5,834 bases of DNA. It comes from Castellaniella sp. UBA6218. Lineage in GTDB: Bacteria; Pseudomonadota; Gammaproteobacteria; Burkholderiales; Burkholderiaceae_B. How positions within the stretch are numbered: position 1 is the stretch's first letter; the number at the start of each line of letters is the position of its first letter. Position numbers and translations under genes: made by a program. The stretch lies in contig DISE01000052.1 in assembly GCA_002421865.1 (NCBI GenBank), forward strand, positions 789-6,622, read 5' to 3'. This document shows, piece after piece, positions 1 to 5,820 of this stretch. The notes beneath the pieces were generated by a model. The model was not told where the DNA came from, made no database searches, and saw only the letters and a program-made list of their open reading frames with translations.

Positions 1-582
1 CTGAAGATCGGCACCATCGCCGACCTGATCCAGTACCGCAGCGAACACGAATCCATGATCGAACGCCTGGTCGAGCGTCCGGTGGCGACGCCCTGGGGAT
101 CGTTTCATGCGGTGGCCTATCGCGACCGCGCTTCCAACGCGCCGCATCTGGCGCTGGTGCATGGCGACATCCGTCCCGACCAGGAAACCCTGGTGCGTGT
201 GCACGAGCCCGCCAGCGTGCTCGATCTGCTGTGCGAAGGCGCCACCCGCCACAGCTGGACCATTCCCCAGGCGCTGGGGGCCATCGCCCAGGCGCCCAGC
301 GGCGTGCTGGTGCTGCTGAACTGCCATGGCGGCGCCGATCTGCTGTTCGCGCAGTTCGACGCCTGGGCCCGCGGCGGCGACACCCGGGCCGGGTGGCCGG
401 CCGGCGACGGCGAACGTCACGGTCTGCGCACGTTCGGCATCGGCGCGCAGATCCTGCGCGACCTCGGCGTGGGCCAGGCCCGGCTGCTGGCGCGGCCGCG
501 CAAAATGCCCAGCATGGCAGGGTTCTCCCTGACCATTACGGGTTACCATAACAATCCCGGCGTATCCGACGCCGCGATCTGA
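1..582 (+). CDS. ribBA: RibBA-type protein, C-terminal part (DHBP synthase end plus degenerate GTP cyclohydrolase II-like domain)
   Basis: The reading frame is open from the left edge, so the start and most of the 3,4-dihydroxy-2-butanone-4-phosphate synthase domain lie outside the window; 193 codons remain. Residues 1-13 (LKIGTIADLIQYR) match the usual end of the RibB domain, which makes the four-carbon precursor of riboflavin from ribulose 5-phosphate. Residues about 29-185 follow the GTP cyclohydrolase II fold (TPWGSF, ALVHGDI, VRVH, GIGAQILRDLGV). The catalytic parts are lost: ungapped alignment from VRVH to remembered E. coli RibA replaces the three zinc cysteines (C54, C65, C67) by Ala71, Thr82 and His84. 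The catalytic D-x-R becomes GLR, and NNPRK becomes ARPRK. This matches the proteobacterial variant called RibBX, in which only the RibB half is expected to be active, so a separate RibA should exist elsewhere. It ends 16 nt before ribH. Family call certain; loss of cyclohydrolase activity is inferred. Confidence 0.9.
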   Translation: MKIGTIADLIQYRSEHESMIERLVERPVATPWGSFHAVAYRDRASNAPHLALVHGDIRPDQETLVRVHEPASVLDLLCEGATRHSWTIPQALGAIAQAPSGVLVLLNCHGGADLLFAQFDAWARGGDTRAGWPAGDGERHGLRTFGIGAQILRDLGVGQARLLARPRKMPSMAGFSLTITGYHNNPGVSDAAI

Positions 583-598
583 TCAAGGAATCGCGACT

Positions 599-1129
599 AT
601 GAACCCCTACGTGATGACCCCCGACATGAACGGGGAAGGCCTGCATATTGGCATCGTGCGTGCTCGGTTCAACGAGGAAATCGGCACGGCCGAACTGCAG
701 ACCTGCCTGGACGAACTGGCCGCGCTGGGCGTGGACGAGCGCGACGTCATGGTGGTGTCCGTTCCTGGCGCGCTGGAGCTGGGCGTGACCCTGGCCCAGA
801 TGGCCGAGACCTTCGAATTCGACGCCCTGATCGCGCTGGGCGCCGTGATCCGCGGCGAAACCTATCACTTCGAGATCGTCAGCAATGAATCGGCGTCGGC
901 CATCAGCCGCATCGCGCTGGAAACCGGCATTCCGGTCGCCAATGGCGTGCTGACCACCGACACTGACGAGCAGGCCCTGGCCCGCGCGGCCGACAAGGGC
1001 CGCGACTGCGCCCGCGCCGCGGTCGAAATGGCCAATCTGGTGGCGGCCCTGGAGCCGGAATCGGAAGACGACGAAGACGAGGACGAAGACTTCGACGACG
1101 AAGAGGACGAAGAGGACGTGGATGACTGA
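599..1129 (+). CDS. ribH: 6,7-dimethyl-8-ribityllumazine synthase with acidic C-terminal tail
   Basis: This cytoplasmic enzyme condenses 5-amino-6-ribitylaminouracil with 3,4-dihydroxy-2-butanone 4-phosphate, the product of the upstream RibB domain, to give the direct riboflavin precursor. The 176-residue protein has the family blocks in order: RARFNEEI (21-28), VPGALEL (55-61), GAVIRGETYHFE (81-92) with the presumed catalytic His90, GVLTTDTDEQA (116-126), and DKGRDCARAAVEMANL (132-147). The family usually ends near here at about 150-160 residues. This copy adds residues 152-176, of which 21 of 25 are Asp or Glu. The ATG at 599 is preceded by AAGGAA at 585-590, a good ribosome binding site. 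The last eight bases overlap nusB. Riboflavin synthesis is certain by homology; the role of the tail is unknown. Confidence 0.97.
   Translation: MNPYVMTPDMNGEGLHIGIVRARFNEEIGTAELQTCLDELAALGVDERDVMVVSVPGALELGVTLAQMAETFEFDALIALGAVIRGETYHFEIVSNESASAISRIALETGIPVANGVLTTDTDEQALARAADKGRDCARAAVEMANLVAALEPESEDDEDEDEDFDDEEDEEDVDD
1052..1126 (+). repeat. Low-complexity Asp/Glu codon tract at the ribH 3' end
   Basis: Twenty-five codons are almost all GAC, GAA, GAG or GAT, giving a purine-rich coding strand with short repeated units such as GACGAAGAGGAC (copies at 1098-1106 in part and 1107-1117 in part). It encodes the acidic tail of RibH and contains the nusB ribosome binding site. Tracts of this kind can change length by slippage, which is an inference here. 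Confidence 0.75.
1111..1116 (+). promoter_or_regulatory. nusB ribosome binding site inside the RibH tail codons
   Basis: AGAGGA lies 5 nt before the nusB ATG at 1122 and is part of Glu-Glu-Asp codons of ribH. A near copy at 1102-1106 (AGAGG) is too far away to be the main site. It supports the ATG at 1122, and therefore the 8-nt overlap, as the real nusB start. Confidence 0.65.
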
Positions 1130-1607
1130 ATCCAAGCCCGCGCGCGCCGGCCGCGCCAATGCCCGTAGCGCGCGCCGCCTGGCGCGCGAATTCGCTCTGC
1201 AGGGCGTGTACGCCTGGCTGCTGCGCGGCGGCGCCGATCTGGCCGAACTTGGCGAGATCGATGCCCATGTGCGCGACGGCGAGGACTTCGATCAGGCCGA
1301 TGCCCAGTGGTACCAGACCCTGCTGCAGGGTGCGGCCACCCAGGCCGTCGAGCTGCGTGAACGGTTCGTCCCCTACATCGACCGGCCGCTGGGGGAACTT
1401 TCCCCGATCGAACATGCCGTACTGCTGATCGGCAGCTTCGAACTCGTCCGGCACGTCGAGGTTCCCTATCGTGTGGCCATCAACGAGGCCGTCGAACTCG
1501 CCAAGTCCTTTGGCGGCACGGACGGCTACCGATTCGTCAACGGGGTGCTCGACAAGCTCGCGGCCGAAGTCCGCGCCCCCGAGGTCCAGGCGACGGCGCG
1601 CCGCTGA
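1122..1607 (+). CDS. nusB: Transcription antitermination factor NusB
   Basis: NusB binds boxA RNA together with NusE (ribosomal protein S10) and takes part in antitermination on rRNA operons. The protein has 161 residues, slightly longer than the roughly 140 of E. coli. It shows the arginine-rich N-terminal RNA-binding start with SARRLAREFALQGVYAWLL (16-34), the middle helix with WYQTLLQGA (63-71), the YIDRPLGELSPIEHAVL segment (85-101), VPYRVAINEAVELAKSFGG (114-132) and the signature FVNGVLDKLA (138-147). A short Ala/Arg-rich tail follows. It overlaps ribH by 8 nt and lies 19 nt before thiL. The ribH-nusB pairing is widespread in proteobacteria, so translational coupling to ribH is likely. 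Confidence 0.97.
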   Translation: MTESKPARAGRANARSARRLAREFALQGVYAWLLRGGADLAELGEIDAHVRDGEDFDQADAQWYQTLLQGAATQAVELRERFVPYIDRPLGELSPIEHAVLLIGSFELVRHVEVPYRVAINEAVELAKSFGGTDGYRFVNGVLDKLAAEVRAPEVQATARR

Positions 1608-1626
1608 TGCGGCACGGGACGGGTTT

Positions 1627-2610
1627 ATGCAGGCGGATGGCGAATTCGACCTGATCGCGCGTTATTTCAAACGGCCGCCTCCGGATCGCATGCTGGGCGT
1701 GGGCGACGACTGCGCCCTGATGCCTCTGTCTTCGGGCTGCGAACTGGCCGTCAGCACCGACATGCTGGTCGAGGGCCGGCATTTCCTGCCCGACACCGAT
1801 CCCGGATCCCTGGGCCACAAGGCCCTGGCCGTCAATCTGTCCGATCTGGCCGCCATGGGTGCCCGGCCCCTGGCCTGCACGCTGGCGCTGTCGCTGCCCG
1901 CCGTGGATCATGACTGGCTCGCGGCCTTCTCCGAAGGCTTTCATGCCCTGGCCCGCGAAGCCCGCTGCCCGCTGGTGGGAGGGGACACCACCCGCGGCGA
2001 TGCGGTGGTGCTCAGCATCACCGTACTGGGCGAGGTCCGGCGTTCGCACGCCCTGCGCCGCGACGCGGCCCGCGTCGGTGACGACGTCTGGGTCTCCGGC
2101 ACGCTCGGCGCGGCCGATCTGGCCTTGCGCCTCGTGCTCGGCCACTTGCCCCCTGATCCGGAACGCCTGCGGGCCACGCGGCCCGCGCTGGACCGTCCCG
2201 TTCCGCGTCTGAAGCTGGGCAGATATCTGGCCGGTGTGGCCCATGCCGCCATCGACGTGTCCGACGGCCTGTTGCAGGACTTCGGCCATATTCTCCAGGC
2301 CAGCCATTGTGGCGCCGAACTGTGGCTGGAGGCCTTGCCGGCGCATCCGGCGCTGGCCGGCCTGGACGAGTCCCTGCGCCGCGAGGCCCTGCTGTCCGGG
2401 GGGGACGCCTATGAATTGTGCTTCACCGCCCGGCCGCTGTGGCGCGAGCAGATCGAGGTGCTGGGCCGCCAGCTGGGCGTGCCGGTGGCCCGGGTGGGCA
2501 CGCTGGTGCGCGGCCAGGGCGTGCGTGTGCTGGATGGCGCGGGCCAGGTCGTGCCGGTGACGCGCCGGGGCTTCGATCATTTCAGCGGACCGTCCGAGGA
2601 TATTGCATGA
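1627..2610 (+). CDS. thiL: Thiamine-monophosphate kinase
   Basis: ThiL phosphorylates thiamine monophosphate with ATP to the cofactor thiamine pyrophosphate, the last step of thiamine synthesis. The 327-residue protein matches the usual length (E. coli about 325). N-terminal GEFDLIARYF (5-14) aligns with the E. coli start. ATP- and metal-binding blocks follow: GDDCAL (26-31), STDMLVEGRHF (43-53), KALAVNLSDLAAMGA (65-79) and GGDTTRG (118-124). The C-terminal half of the PurM/AIR-synthase-like fold has DVSDGL (210-215) and SGGDAYEL (257-264). The frame stays open upstream to 1471, but ATG 1627 is chosen because homology begins there and because an earlier start would run through nusB. The ribosome binding site is weak (GGGACGGG near 1616-1623). 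The stop overlaps the pgpA start (ATGA). Confidence 0.96.
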   Translation: MQADGEFDLIARYFKRPPPDRMLGVGDDCALMPLSSGCELAVSTDMLVEGRHFLPDTDPGSLGHKALAVNLSDLAAMGARPLACTLALSLPAVDHDWLAAFSEGFHALAREARCPLVGGDTTRGDAVVLSITVLGEVRRSHALRRDAARVGDDVWVSGTLGAADLALRLVLGHLPPDPERLRATRPALDRPVPRLKLGRYLAGVAHAAIDVSDGLLQDFGHILQASHCGAELWLEALPAHPALAGLDESLRREALLSGGDAYELCFTARPLWREQIEVLGRQLGVPVARVGTLVRGQGVRVLDGAGQVVPVTRRGFDHFSGPSEDIA

Positions 2611-3140
2611 TGGGTACCGATCTTCCGAAAGACTCCGGCCCGGCCCGGCCCATCCTCAGGCCGTCCGCCGCCTGGGTCTTCTCACGCCCCGAGCGGATCC
2701 TGGCCTTTGGCCTGGGTTCGGGTCTGATCTATCCGGCTCCGGGTACATGGGGTACGTTGGCCGGATGGCTGCTGTGGGCTGTTCTGCTGCGCGGCCTGTC
2801 CGACGGCTGGATGATTCTGGTGCTGCTGCTGTCCTTCGGGATCGGCTGCTGGGCCGCCCAGCGCTGCGGCGATGACCTGGGCGTGCCGGATCATGGCGGG
2901 ATCAACTGGGACGAGATCGTCGCCATCTGGCTGGTGCTGTGGCTGATGCCGCACGATTTCTGGTCCCAGGCCGTCTCGGTCGTGTTGTTCCGCTTCTTCG
3001 ACATCGTCAAGCCGCCGCCGGTGAGCCTGTTCGACCGGCGCTTCAAGAACGGCTTCGGGGTCATGATCGACGACATCGTTGCGGCCCTGTACGCTTTGCT
3101 GGCGGGGGCGCTGCTCGTCCGCCTGGGGGTGTTGTCATGA
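2607..3140 (+). CDS. pgpA: Phosphatidylglycerophosphatase A
   Basis: PgpA is an inner-membrane phosphatase that removes the terminal phosphate of phosphatidylglycerophosphate to give phosphatidylglycerol. The 177-residue protein has family motifs FGLGSGLIYPAPGTWGTLAG (34-53), DHGGINWDEIVAIW (95-108) with acidic residues expected in catalysis, FRFFDIVKP (128-136), and NGFGVMIDDIVAALYA (148-163). Hydrophobic stretches near 53-80, 104-130 and 156-175 fit membrane helices. Two adjacent ATG codons (2607 and 2610) are possible starts. GAGGA at 2596-2600 is 6 nt before the first, which also forms the ATGA overlap with thiL, so 2607 is preferred. The frame is open further upstream inside thiL, but that part has no homology. 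Its stop overlaps pncC in the same ATGA manner, which suggests coupled translation. Confidence 0.96.
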   Translation: MMGTDLPKDSGPARPILRPSAAWVFSRPERILAFGLGSGLIYPAPGTWGTLAGWLLWAVLLRGLSDGWMILVLLLSFGIGCWAAQRCGDDLGVPDHGGINWDEIVAIWLVLWLMPHDFWSQAVSVVLFRFFDIVKPPPVSLFDRRFKNGFGVMIDDIVAALYALLAGALLVRLGVLS

Positions 3141-3643
3141 ACGAACGCGAAACGCGCGCCCTGGCGGGCGAGGTGGGCGCCGCGCTGCGCGCCGCCGGCT
3201 GGCTGTGCGCCACGGCTGAATCCTGCACCGGCGGCCTGCTGGCGGGCGCCATTACGTCCTGTCCCGGCTCCAGCCTGTGGTTCGAACGGGGCTTCGTCAC
3301 TTACAGCAATGCCGCCAAGATCGAACAGCTGCGGGTATCGTCCGATACCCTGGAACGCTTCGGTGCCGTCAGCGAGGAAACCGCCATGGAAATGGCCGGC
3401 GGTGTGCTGGCGGTGGTGCCCCAGGCCCAACTGGCCCTGTCCACCACCGGTATCGCGGGGCCGGGCGGCGCCACGCCCGGCAAGCCGGTCGGCATGGTGT
3501 GTTTCGGCATTGCGCGTCGCGCCGGCTCCGGGATCGTGACCCGGGCCGTCACCCAGGTTTTCGAGGGCGACCGCGACGCCGTGCGCGCCGCAGCGGTGCG
3601 CCGCGCACTCCAGGCGGCGCTGGTCGAACTGGGCAAGGCCTGA
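3137..3643 (+). CDS. pncC: Nicotinamide-nucleotide amidohydrolase (CinA C-terminal family)
   Basis: PncC deamidates nicotinamide mononucleotide to nicotinate mononucleotide and ammonia, recycling NMN (for example from DNA ligase) into NAD. The protein has 168 residues and is the stand-alone CinA C-terminal domain, without the molybdopterin-binding N-terminal half found in full-length CinA. It shows CATAESCTGGLLAG (24-37) with the presumed catalytic Ser29, FVTYSNAAKI (53-62) with Lys61, GAVSEETAMEMA (76-87) and TTGIAGPGGATPGKPVGMV (103-121). The start ATG is within the ATGA overlap with pgpA, behind the G-run 3125-3129. It is the last gene of the plus-strand run and faces the Tag-like gene across 52 nt. 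The family is certain; the NMN activity follows from characterised homologues such as E. coli YgaD/PncC. Confidence 0.94.
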   Translation: MNERETRALAGEVGAALRAAGWLCATAESCTGGLLAGAITSCPGSSLWFERGFVTYSNAAKIEQLRVSSDTLERFGAVSEETAMEMAGGVLAVVPQAQLALSTTGIAGPGGATPGKPVGMVCFGIARRAGSGIVTRAVTQVFEGDRDAVRAAAVRRALQAALVELGKA

Positions 3644-3695
3644 GGGCCGGCCTGGATTGCGCCGTCGCGCGGTCCTGCGGTGCGGAGATGCTGCT

Positions 3696-4379
3696 TCAGG
3701 CCGCCGGATTGATGCTCAGGGCCATCAGGGCCGACAGCTGGCACAGTGGCCGGCCCGAGTCCCGCTGCAATGCGTTGAAGGCGTCCTGCACGGCCCGCAG
3801 TTCACCCTGGCTGGTGGGTTCGCGATCGATGACGCCCTCCGCCACCAGGCGCGCGACCACATCGCTGGTCAGCAGGAATGTGTCTTTTCCGGCCAGGCGC
3901 AGGAAGCCGGCGGCGGAACGCCCGCCCAGGCGGGCGCCCCGCTTGGCCAGCAGGCGCCACAGGCCGATGGTATCGGTGTCCGGCCAGTCCGCCAGGAACG
4001 CGCCGAAGCCGGCGCCCTGTTCCTTGCGGATGTCCAGGATGAACCGGGCGTTTCGGGGGATGCTCCCGATCTTGGCGCGATCGCGGATGAGCCGCTCGTT
4101 TTGCATGTGCGCTTCGATCTGTTCAGGGCCGAGCAATGCCATGGCCTCGGGGTCGAATCCCTGGAAGGCTTGCTCGAACACGGGCCATCTGGCGTCGACC
4201 ATCGCATGCTGCACGCCCGCATGGAAGATCCGCCGGGTCATGGCGGAAAGATAGCGGTCGTCGCCCTGGCGCTTCAATTCATCGGACGTCAGCGGCCGGG
4301 GCAGGAAGGCCTCCAGGGCCGCATCGGATTCGAATCGTGCGCGGACCGTGTCGTGGAGGCGGCGATAGTCGAACGTCAC
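3696..4379 (-). CDS. Divergent Tag-family (DNA-3-methyladenine glycosylase I-like) protein
   Basis: The 227-residue protein resembles Tag, a helix-hairpin-helix base-excision glycosylase that removes 3-methyladenine from DNA. Similar parts are the helical core DDRYLSAMTRRIFHAG (40-55), FDPEAMALL (75-83), NERLIRDRAKIGSIPRNARF (94-113; compare IIRHRGKIQAIIGNAR in E. coli) and LGGRSAAGFLRLAGKDTFLL (151-170), the last corresponding to the C-terminal helices. It differs from classical Tag: there is no N-terminal RCGW or YHDNEWG block, no EGQQAGLSW block (here RRIFHAGVQHAMVD), and none of the Cys/His zinc ligands. It is also about 40 residues longer than E. coli Tag. I recall similar proteins in other proteobacteria, annotated as Tag only by similarity, so substrate and activity are uncertain. 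It starts with GTG, overlapping the pyrF stop as GTGA; this start agrees with the family N-terminus. No strong ribosome binding site is visible, so coupling to pyrF is likely. Confidence 0.85.
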   Translation of the reverse strand: MTFDYRRLHDTVRARFESDAALEAFLPRPLTSDELKRQGDDRYLSAMTRRIFHAGVQHAMVDARWPVFEQAFQGFDPEAMALLGPEQIEAHMQNERLIRDRAKIGSIPRNARFILDIRKEQGAGFGAFLADWPDTDTIGLWRLLAKRGARLGGRSAAGFLRLAGKDTFLLTSDVVARLVAEGVIDREPTSQGELRAVQDAFNALQRDSGRPLCQLSALMALSINPAA

Positions 4380-5203
4380 GCGCCGCCCCGCAAGGCCTCG
4401 CGGATGGCGTCGCGCGTGGCAAGCGCGGTCCTGGCGGCCGCCTGCTCCCAGTCTTCATCGGCACTGGCGTACAGGATGGCGCGTGACGAGTTGATCATCA
4501 TGCCCGTGCCCGCCGCCGTACGGCCCGCCTGCGCCGTGGCCCGGATGTCGCCGCCTTGCGCGCCGATGCCGGGAATCAGCAGGGGCATGTCGCCCACCCG
4601 GCGGCGGACCTGGGTGATTTCCTCGGGGAACGTGGCGCCCACCACCAGGGCGCATTGCCCGTTGGTGTTCCAGACGCGGGCCACCTGATCGGCGACATGC
4701 AGGTACAGCGGCGTGCCGTTGGCCAGCCGCATGTCCTGAAGATCGGCCCCGCCGGCGTTGGATGTACGGCACAGGATGATGACGCCGCGTTCACCGTAAT
4801 CGATGTACGGCTGTACGGAATCGCGTCCCATGTAGGGATTGACCGTGACCGCGTCGGCGCCGTAGCGTTCGAACGCCTCGCGGGCGTATTGCTCGGCGGT
4901 GCTGCCGATGTCGCCGCGCTTGGCGTCCAGCACGATGGGCAGGTCCGGATGCCGCTCGCGGATCGTCCGGCAGATGTCCTGCAACTGGTCTTCGGCCCCG
5001 AGCGCGGCGAAATACGCGATCTGAGGCTTGAAGCCGCAGGCGTAGGGCGCGGTGGCCTCGACGATGCGCAGGCAGAACTCGGTGACCGCGTCCGGGCGGC
5101 CCGCCAGTTCCCTGGGGAAACGCCGTGGATCGGGATCCAGACCCACCATCAGCAGGGAATCCTGGGCGGTCCAGGCGCGGTTCAGCTTGTCGGTGAAATT
5201 CAT
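4376..5203 (-). CDS. pyrF: Orotidine-5'-phosphate decarboxylase, type 2
   Basis: PyrF decarboxylates orotidine 5'-monophosphate to UMP, the last step of de novo pyrimidine synthesis, in the cytoplasm. The 275-residue length fits the longer subfamily 2 (about 270-280; E. coli type 1 is about 245). Visible motifs are LLMVGLDPDPRRFP (17-30), ACGFKPQIAYFAALG (55-69), the catalytic tetrad region VLDAKRGDIGSTAEQYA (91-107) with Asp93, Lys95 and Asp98, VTVNPYMGRDSVQPY (119-133), and the phosphate-binding LIPGIGAQGGD (209-219). The ATG at 5203 matches the family N-terminus (MNFTDKL), and no other start codon lies close upstream in frame. The bases before it (CCGATCCCCTC) hold no recognisable ribosome binding site. 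It lies 91 nt behind dgkA on the same strand, and its stop overlaps the GTG start of the Tag-like gene. Confidence 0.97.
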   Translation of the reverse strand: MNFTDKLNRAWTAQDSLLMVGLDPDPRRFPRELAGRPDAVTEFCLRIVEATAPYACGFKPQIAYFAALGAEDQLQDICRTIRERHPDLPIVLDAKRGDIGSTAEQYAREAFERYGADAVTVNPYMGRDSVQPYIDYGERGVIILCRTSNAGGADLQDMRLANGTPLYLHVADQVARVWNTNGQCALVVGATFPEEITQVRRRVGDMPLLIPGIGAQGGDIRATAQAGRTAAGTGMMINSSRAILYASADEDWEQAAARTALATRDAIREALRGGA

Positions 5204-5294
5204 GAGGGGATCGGACGGTCTGTCCGGTTGCGTGGTTGTCGGGAAAGGTGCACGGCGATGGCGGCTTGCGGGCCTGGGCGTGTGCTTGTCGTGC

Positions 5295-5684
5295 TCAGGA
5301 AGGCCACCAGCGCGGCACCAGTACCGCCGCCCAGGTGGCGCCAGCCAGCAGCAGCGTCAGCAGCACGGCGGCGCTGCCGATGTCCTTGGCGCGCCCCAGC
5401 AGGGGATGATGTTCCGTGCTGATCGCGTCGGCCAGCGTTTCGATCGCGGAATTGATCAGTTCCACCGTCATCACCAGCACCGGCGTCCCGGCCAACAGCA
5501 GCCGTTCGAGGGCGGTGTCGCCCAGCCACAGGCCCAGCGGGATCACGATCGCGGCCAGCGCGGTTTCCTGGCGGAACGCGGCCTCCTGGCGCCATGCCGC
5601 GCCCAGTCCCTGCAGCGAATAGCCGATGGCGCGCGCGATGCGCAGCAGTCCGCCGGTGCTTTTATAGGGGGAGGGCTGGGTCAT
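5295..5684 (-). CDS. dgkA: Diacylglycerol kinase (DgkA family)
   Basis: DgkA is a small trimeric inner-membrane enzyme that phosphorylates diacylglycerol to phosphatidic acid. In Gram-negative bacteria this recycles the lipid released when membrane-derived oligosaccharides are modified. Counting from the ATG at 5684 the protein has 129 residues (E. coli 122). It has an amphipathic N-terminus with RAIGYSLQGLGAAWRQEAAF (18-37) and three hydrophobic helices near 41-56, 61-84 and 103-124. The active-site signature VELINSAIETLAD (74-86) carries Glu75, Asn78 and Glu82, matching E. coli Glu69, Asn72 and Glu76; GRAKDIGSAAVLL (97-109) follows. The frame continues upstream to an ATG at 5768, but those 28 extra residues have no homology and would cover a possible promoter and the tail of a terminator. 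The 5684 start has no strong ribosome binding site. Family certain; start fairly sure. Confidence 0.93.
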   Translation of the reverse strand: MTQPSPYKSTGGLLRIARAIGYSLQGLGAAWRQEAAFRQETALAAIVIPLGLWLGDTALERLLLAGTPVLVMTVELINSAIETLADAISTEHHPLLGRAKDIGSAAVLLTLLLAGATWAAVLVPRWWPS

Positions 5685-5711
5685 GGGTCGGCAAGTCCGG
5701 ATGATGTGGGC

Positions 5712-5717
5712 ATTGTA
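5712..5717 (-). promoter_or_regulatory. Possible -10 element for dgkA
   Basis: On the minus strand this reads TACAAT, one base off the sigma-70 -10 consensus. It lies about 28 nt upstream of the chosen dgkA ATG, leaving a leader of roughly 20 nt. No good -35 hexamer is present at 16-18 nt spacing (the region is GGCCCCGGG), so this is a weak call. It fits the location between the terminator at 5770-5803 and dgkA. Confidence 0.3.
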
Positions 5718-5769
5718 ATGGAAGGAATCAGCCCGGGGCCGCGCGCATGGGGGCGGGAGCGCCACCATG

Positions 5770-5803
5770 AAAAATCCCCGCCACGGCGAACCGCGACGGG
5801 GAT
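5770..5803 (-). terminator. Intrinsic terminator of an unseen minus-strand transcript
   Basis: In minus-strand RNA, 5803-5774 folds into a continuous 13-pair stem (outer arm ATCCCCG with CGGGGAT) closed by a UUCG loop and followed by a U-run (5774-5770). Two of the pairs (5781/5796 and 5783/5794) are G-U wobbles in minus-strand RNA but would be C-A mismatches in plus-strand RNA. There is also no T-run on the plus side. Direction is therefore clear: it ends a transcript entering from beyond the right edge and separates it from dgkA. Confidence 0.85.
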
Positions 5804-5820
5804 GAGGCAGGACACGAAAT

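Noticed and set aside
536..1159. Minus-strand open frame across ribH with a hydrophobic Val/Phe-rich start.
   Set aside because: The Val/Phe-rich stretch is the reverse complement of the Asp/Glu codon tract of ribH; no independent support as a gene.
1471..1626. Upstream extension of thiL through the end of nusB.
   Set aside because: The extension is out-of-frame nusB sequence with no ThiL homology; the ATG at 1627 matches the family start.
3645..3652. Palindrome GGCCGGCC just after the pncC stop.
   Set aside because: Short GC-rich palindromes are expected at this base composition and there is no T-run after it.
3637..3702. A 7-bp inverted repeat, GGCCTGA and TCAGGCC, spanning the gap between the convergent pncC and Tag-like genes.
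   Set aside because: Each arm is simply an Ala codon GCC plus the TGA stop of its own gene. The spacer is long, there is no T-run on either side, and no terminator is supported; coincidence is likely.
3657..4688. Long plus-strand open frame opposite the Tag-like gene and pyrF.
   Set aside because: It is antisense to two well-recognised genes, has a low-complexity composition typical of GC-rich shadow frames, and shows no family motif.
5212..5226. Inverted repeat CGGAC and GTCCG upstream of pyrF, possible operator.
   Set aside because: Five-base arms in GC-rich DNA are too short to separate from chance; no match to a known regulator site.
5685..5768. N-terminal extension of dgkA to the ATG at 5768.
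   Set aside because: The extra 28 residues have no family counterpart and would begin at the terminator tail; the 5684 ATG gives the normal DgkA length.
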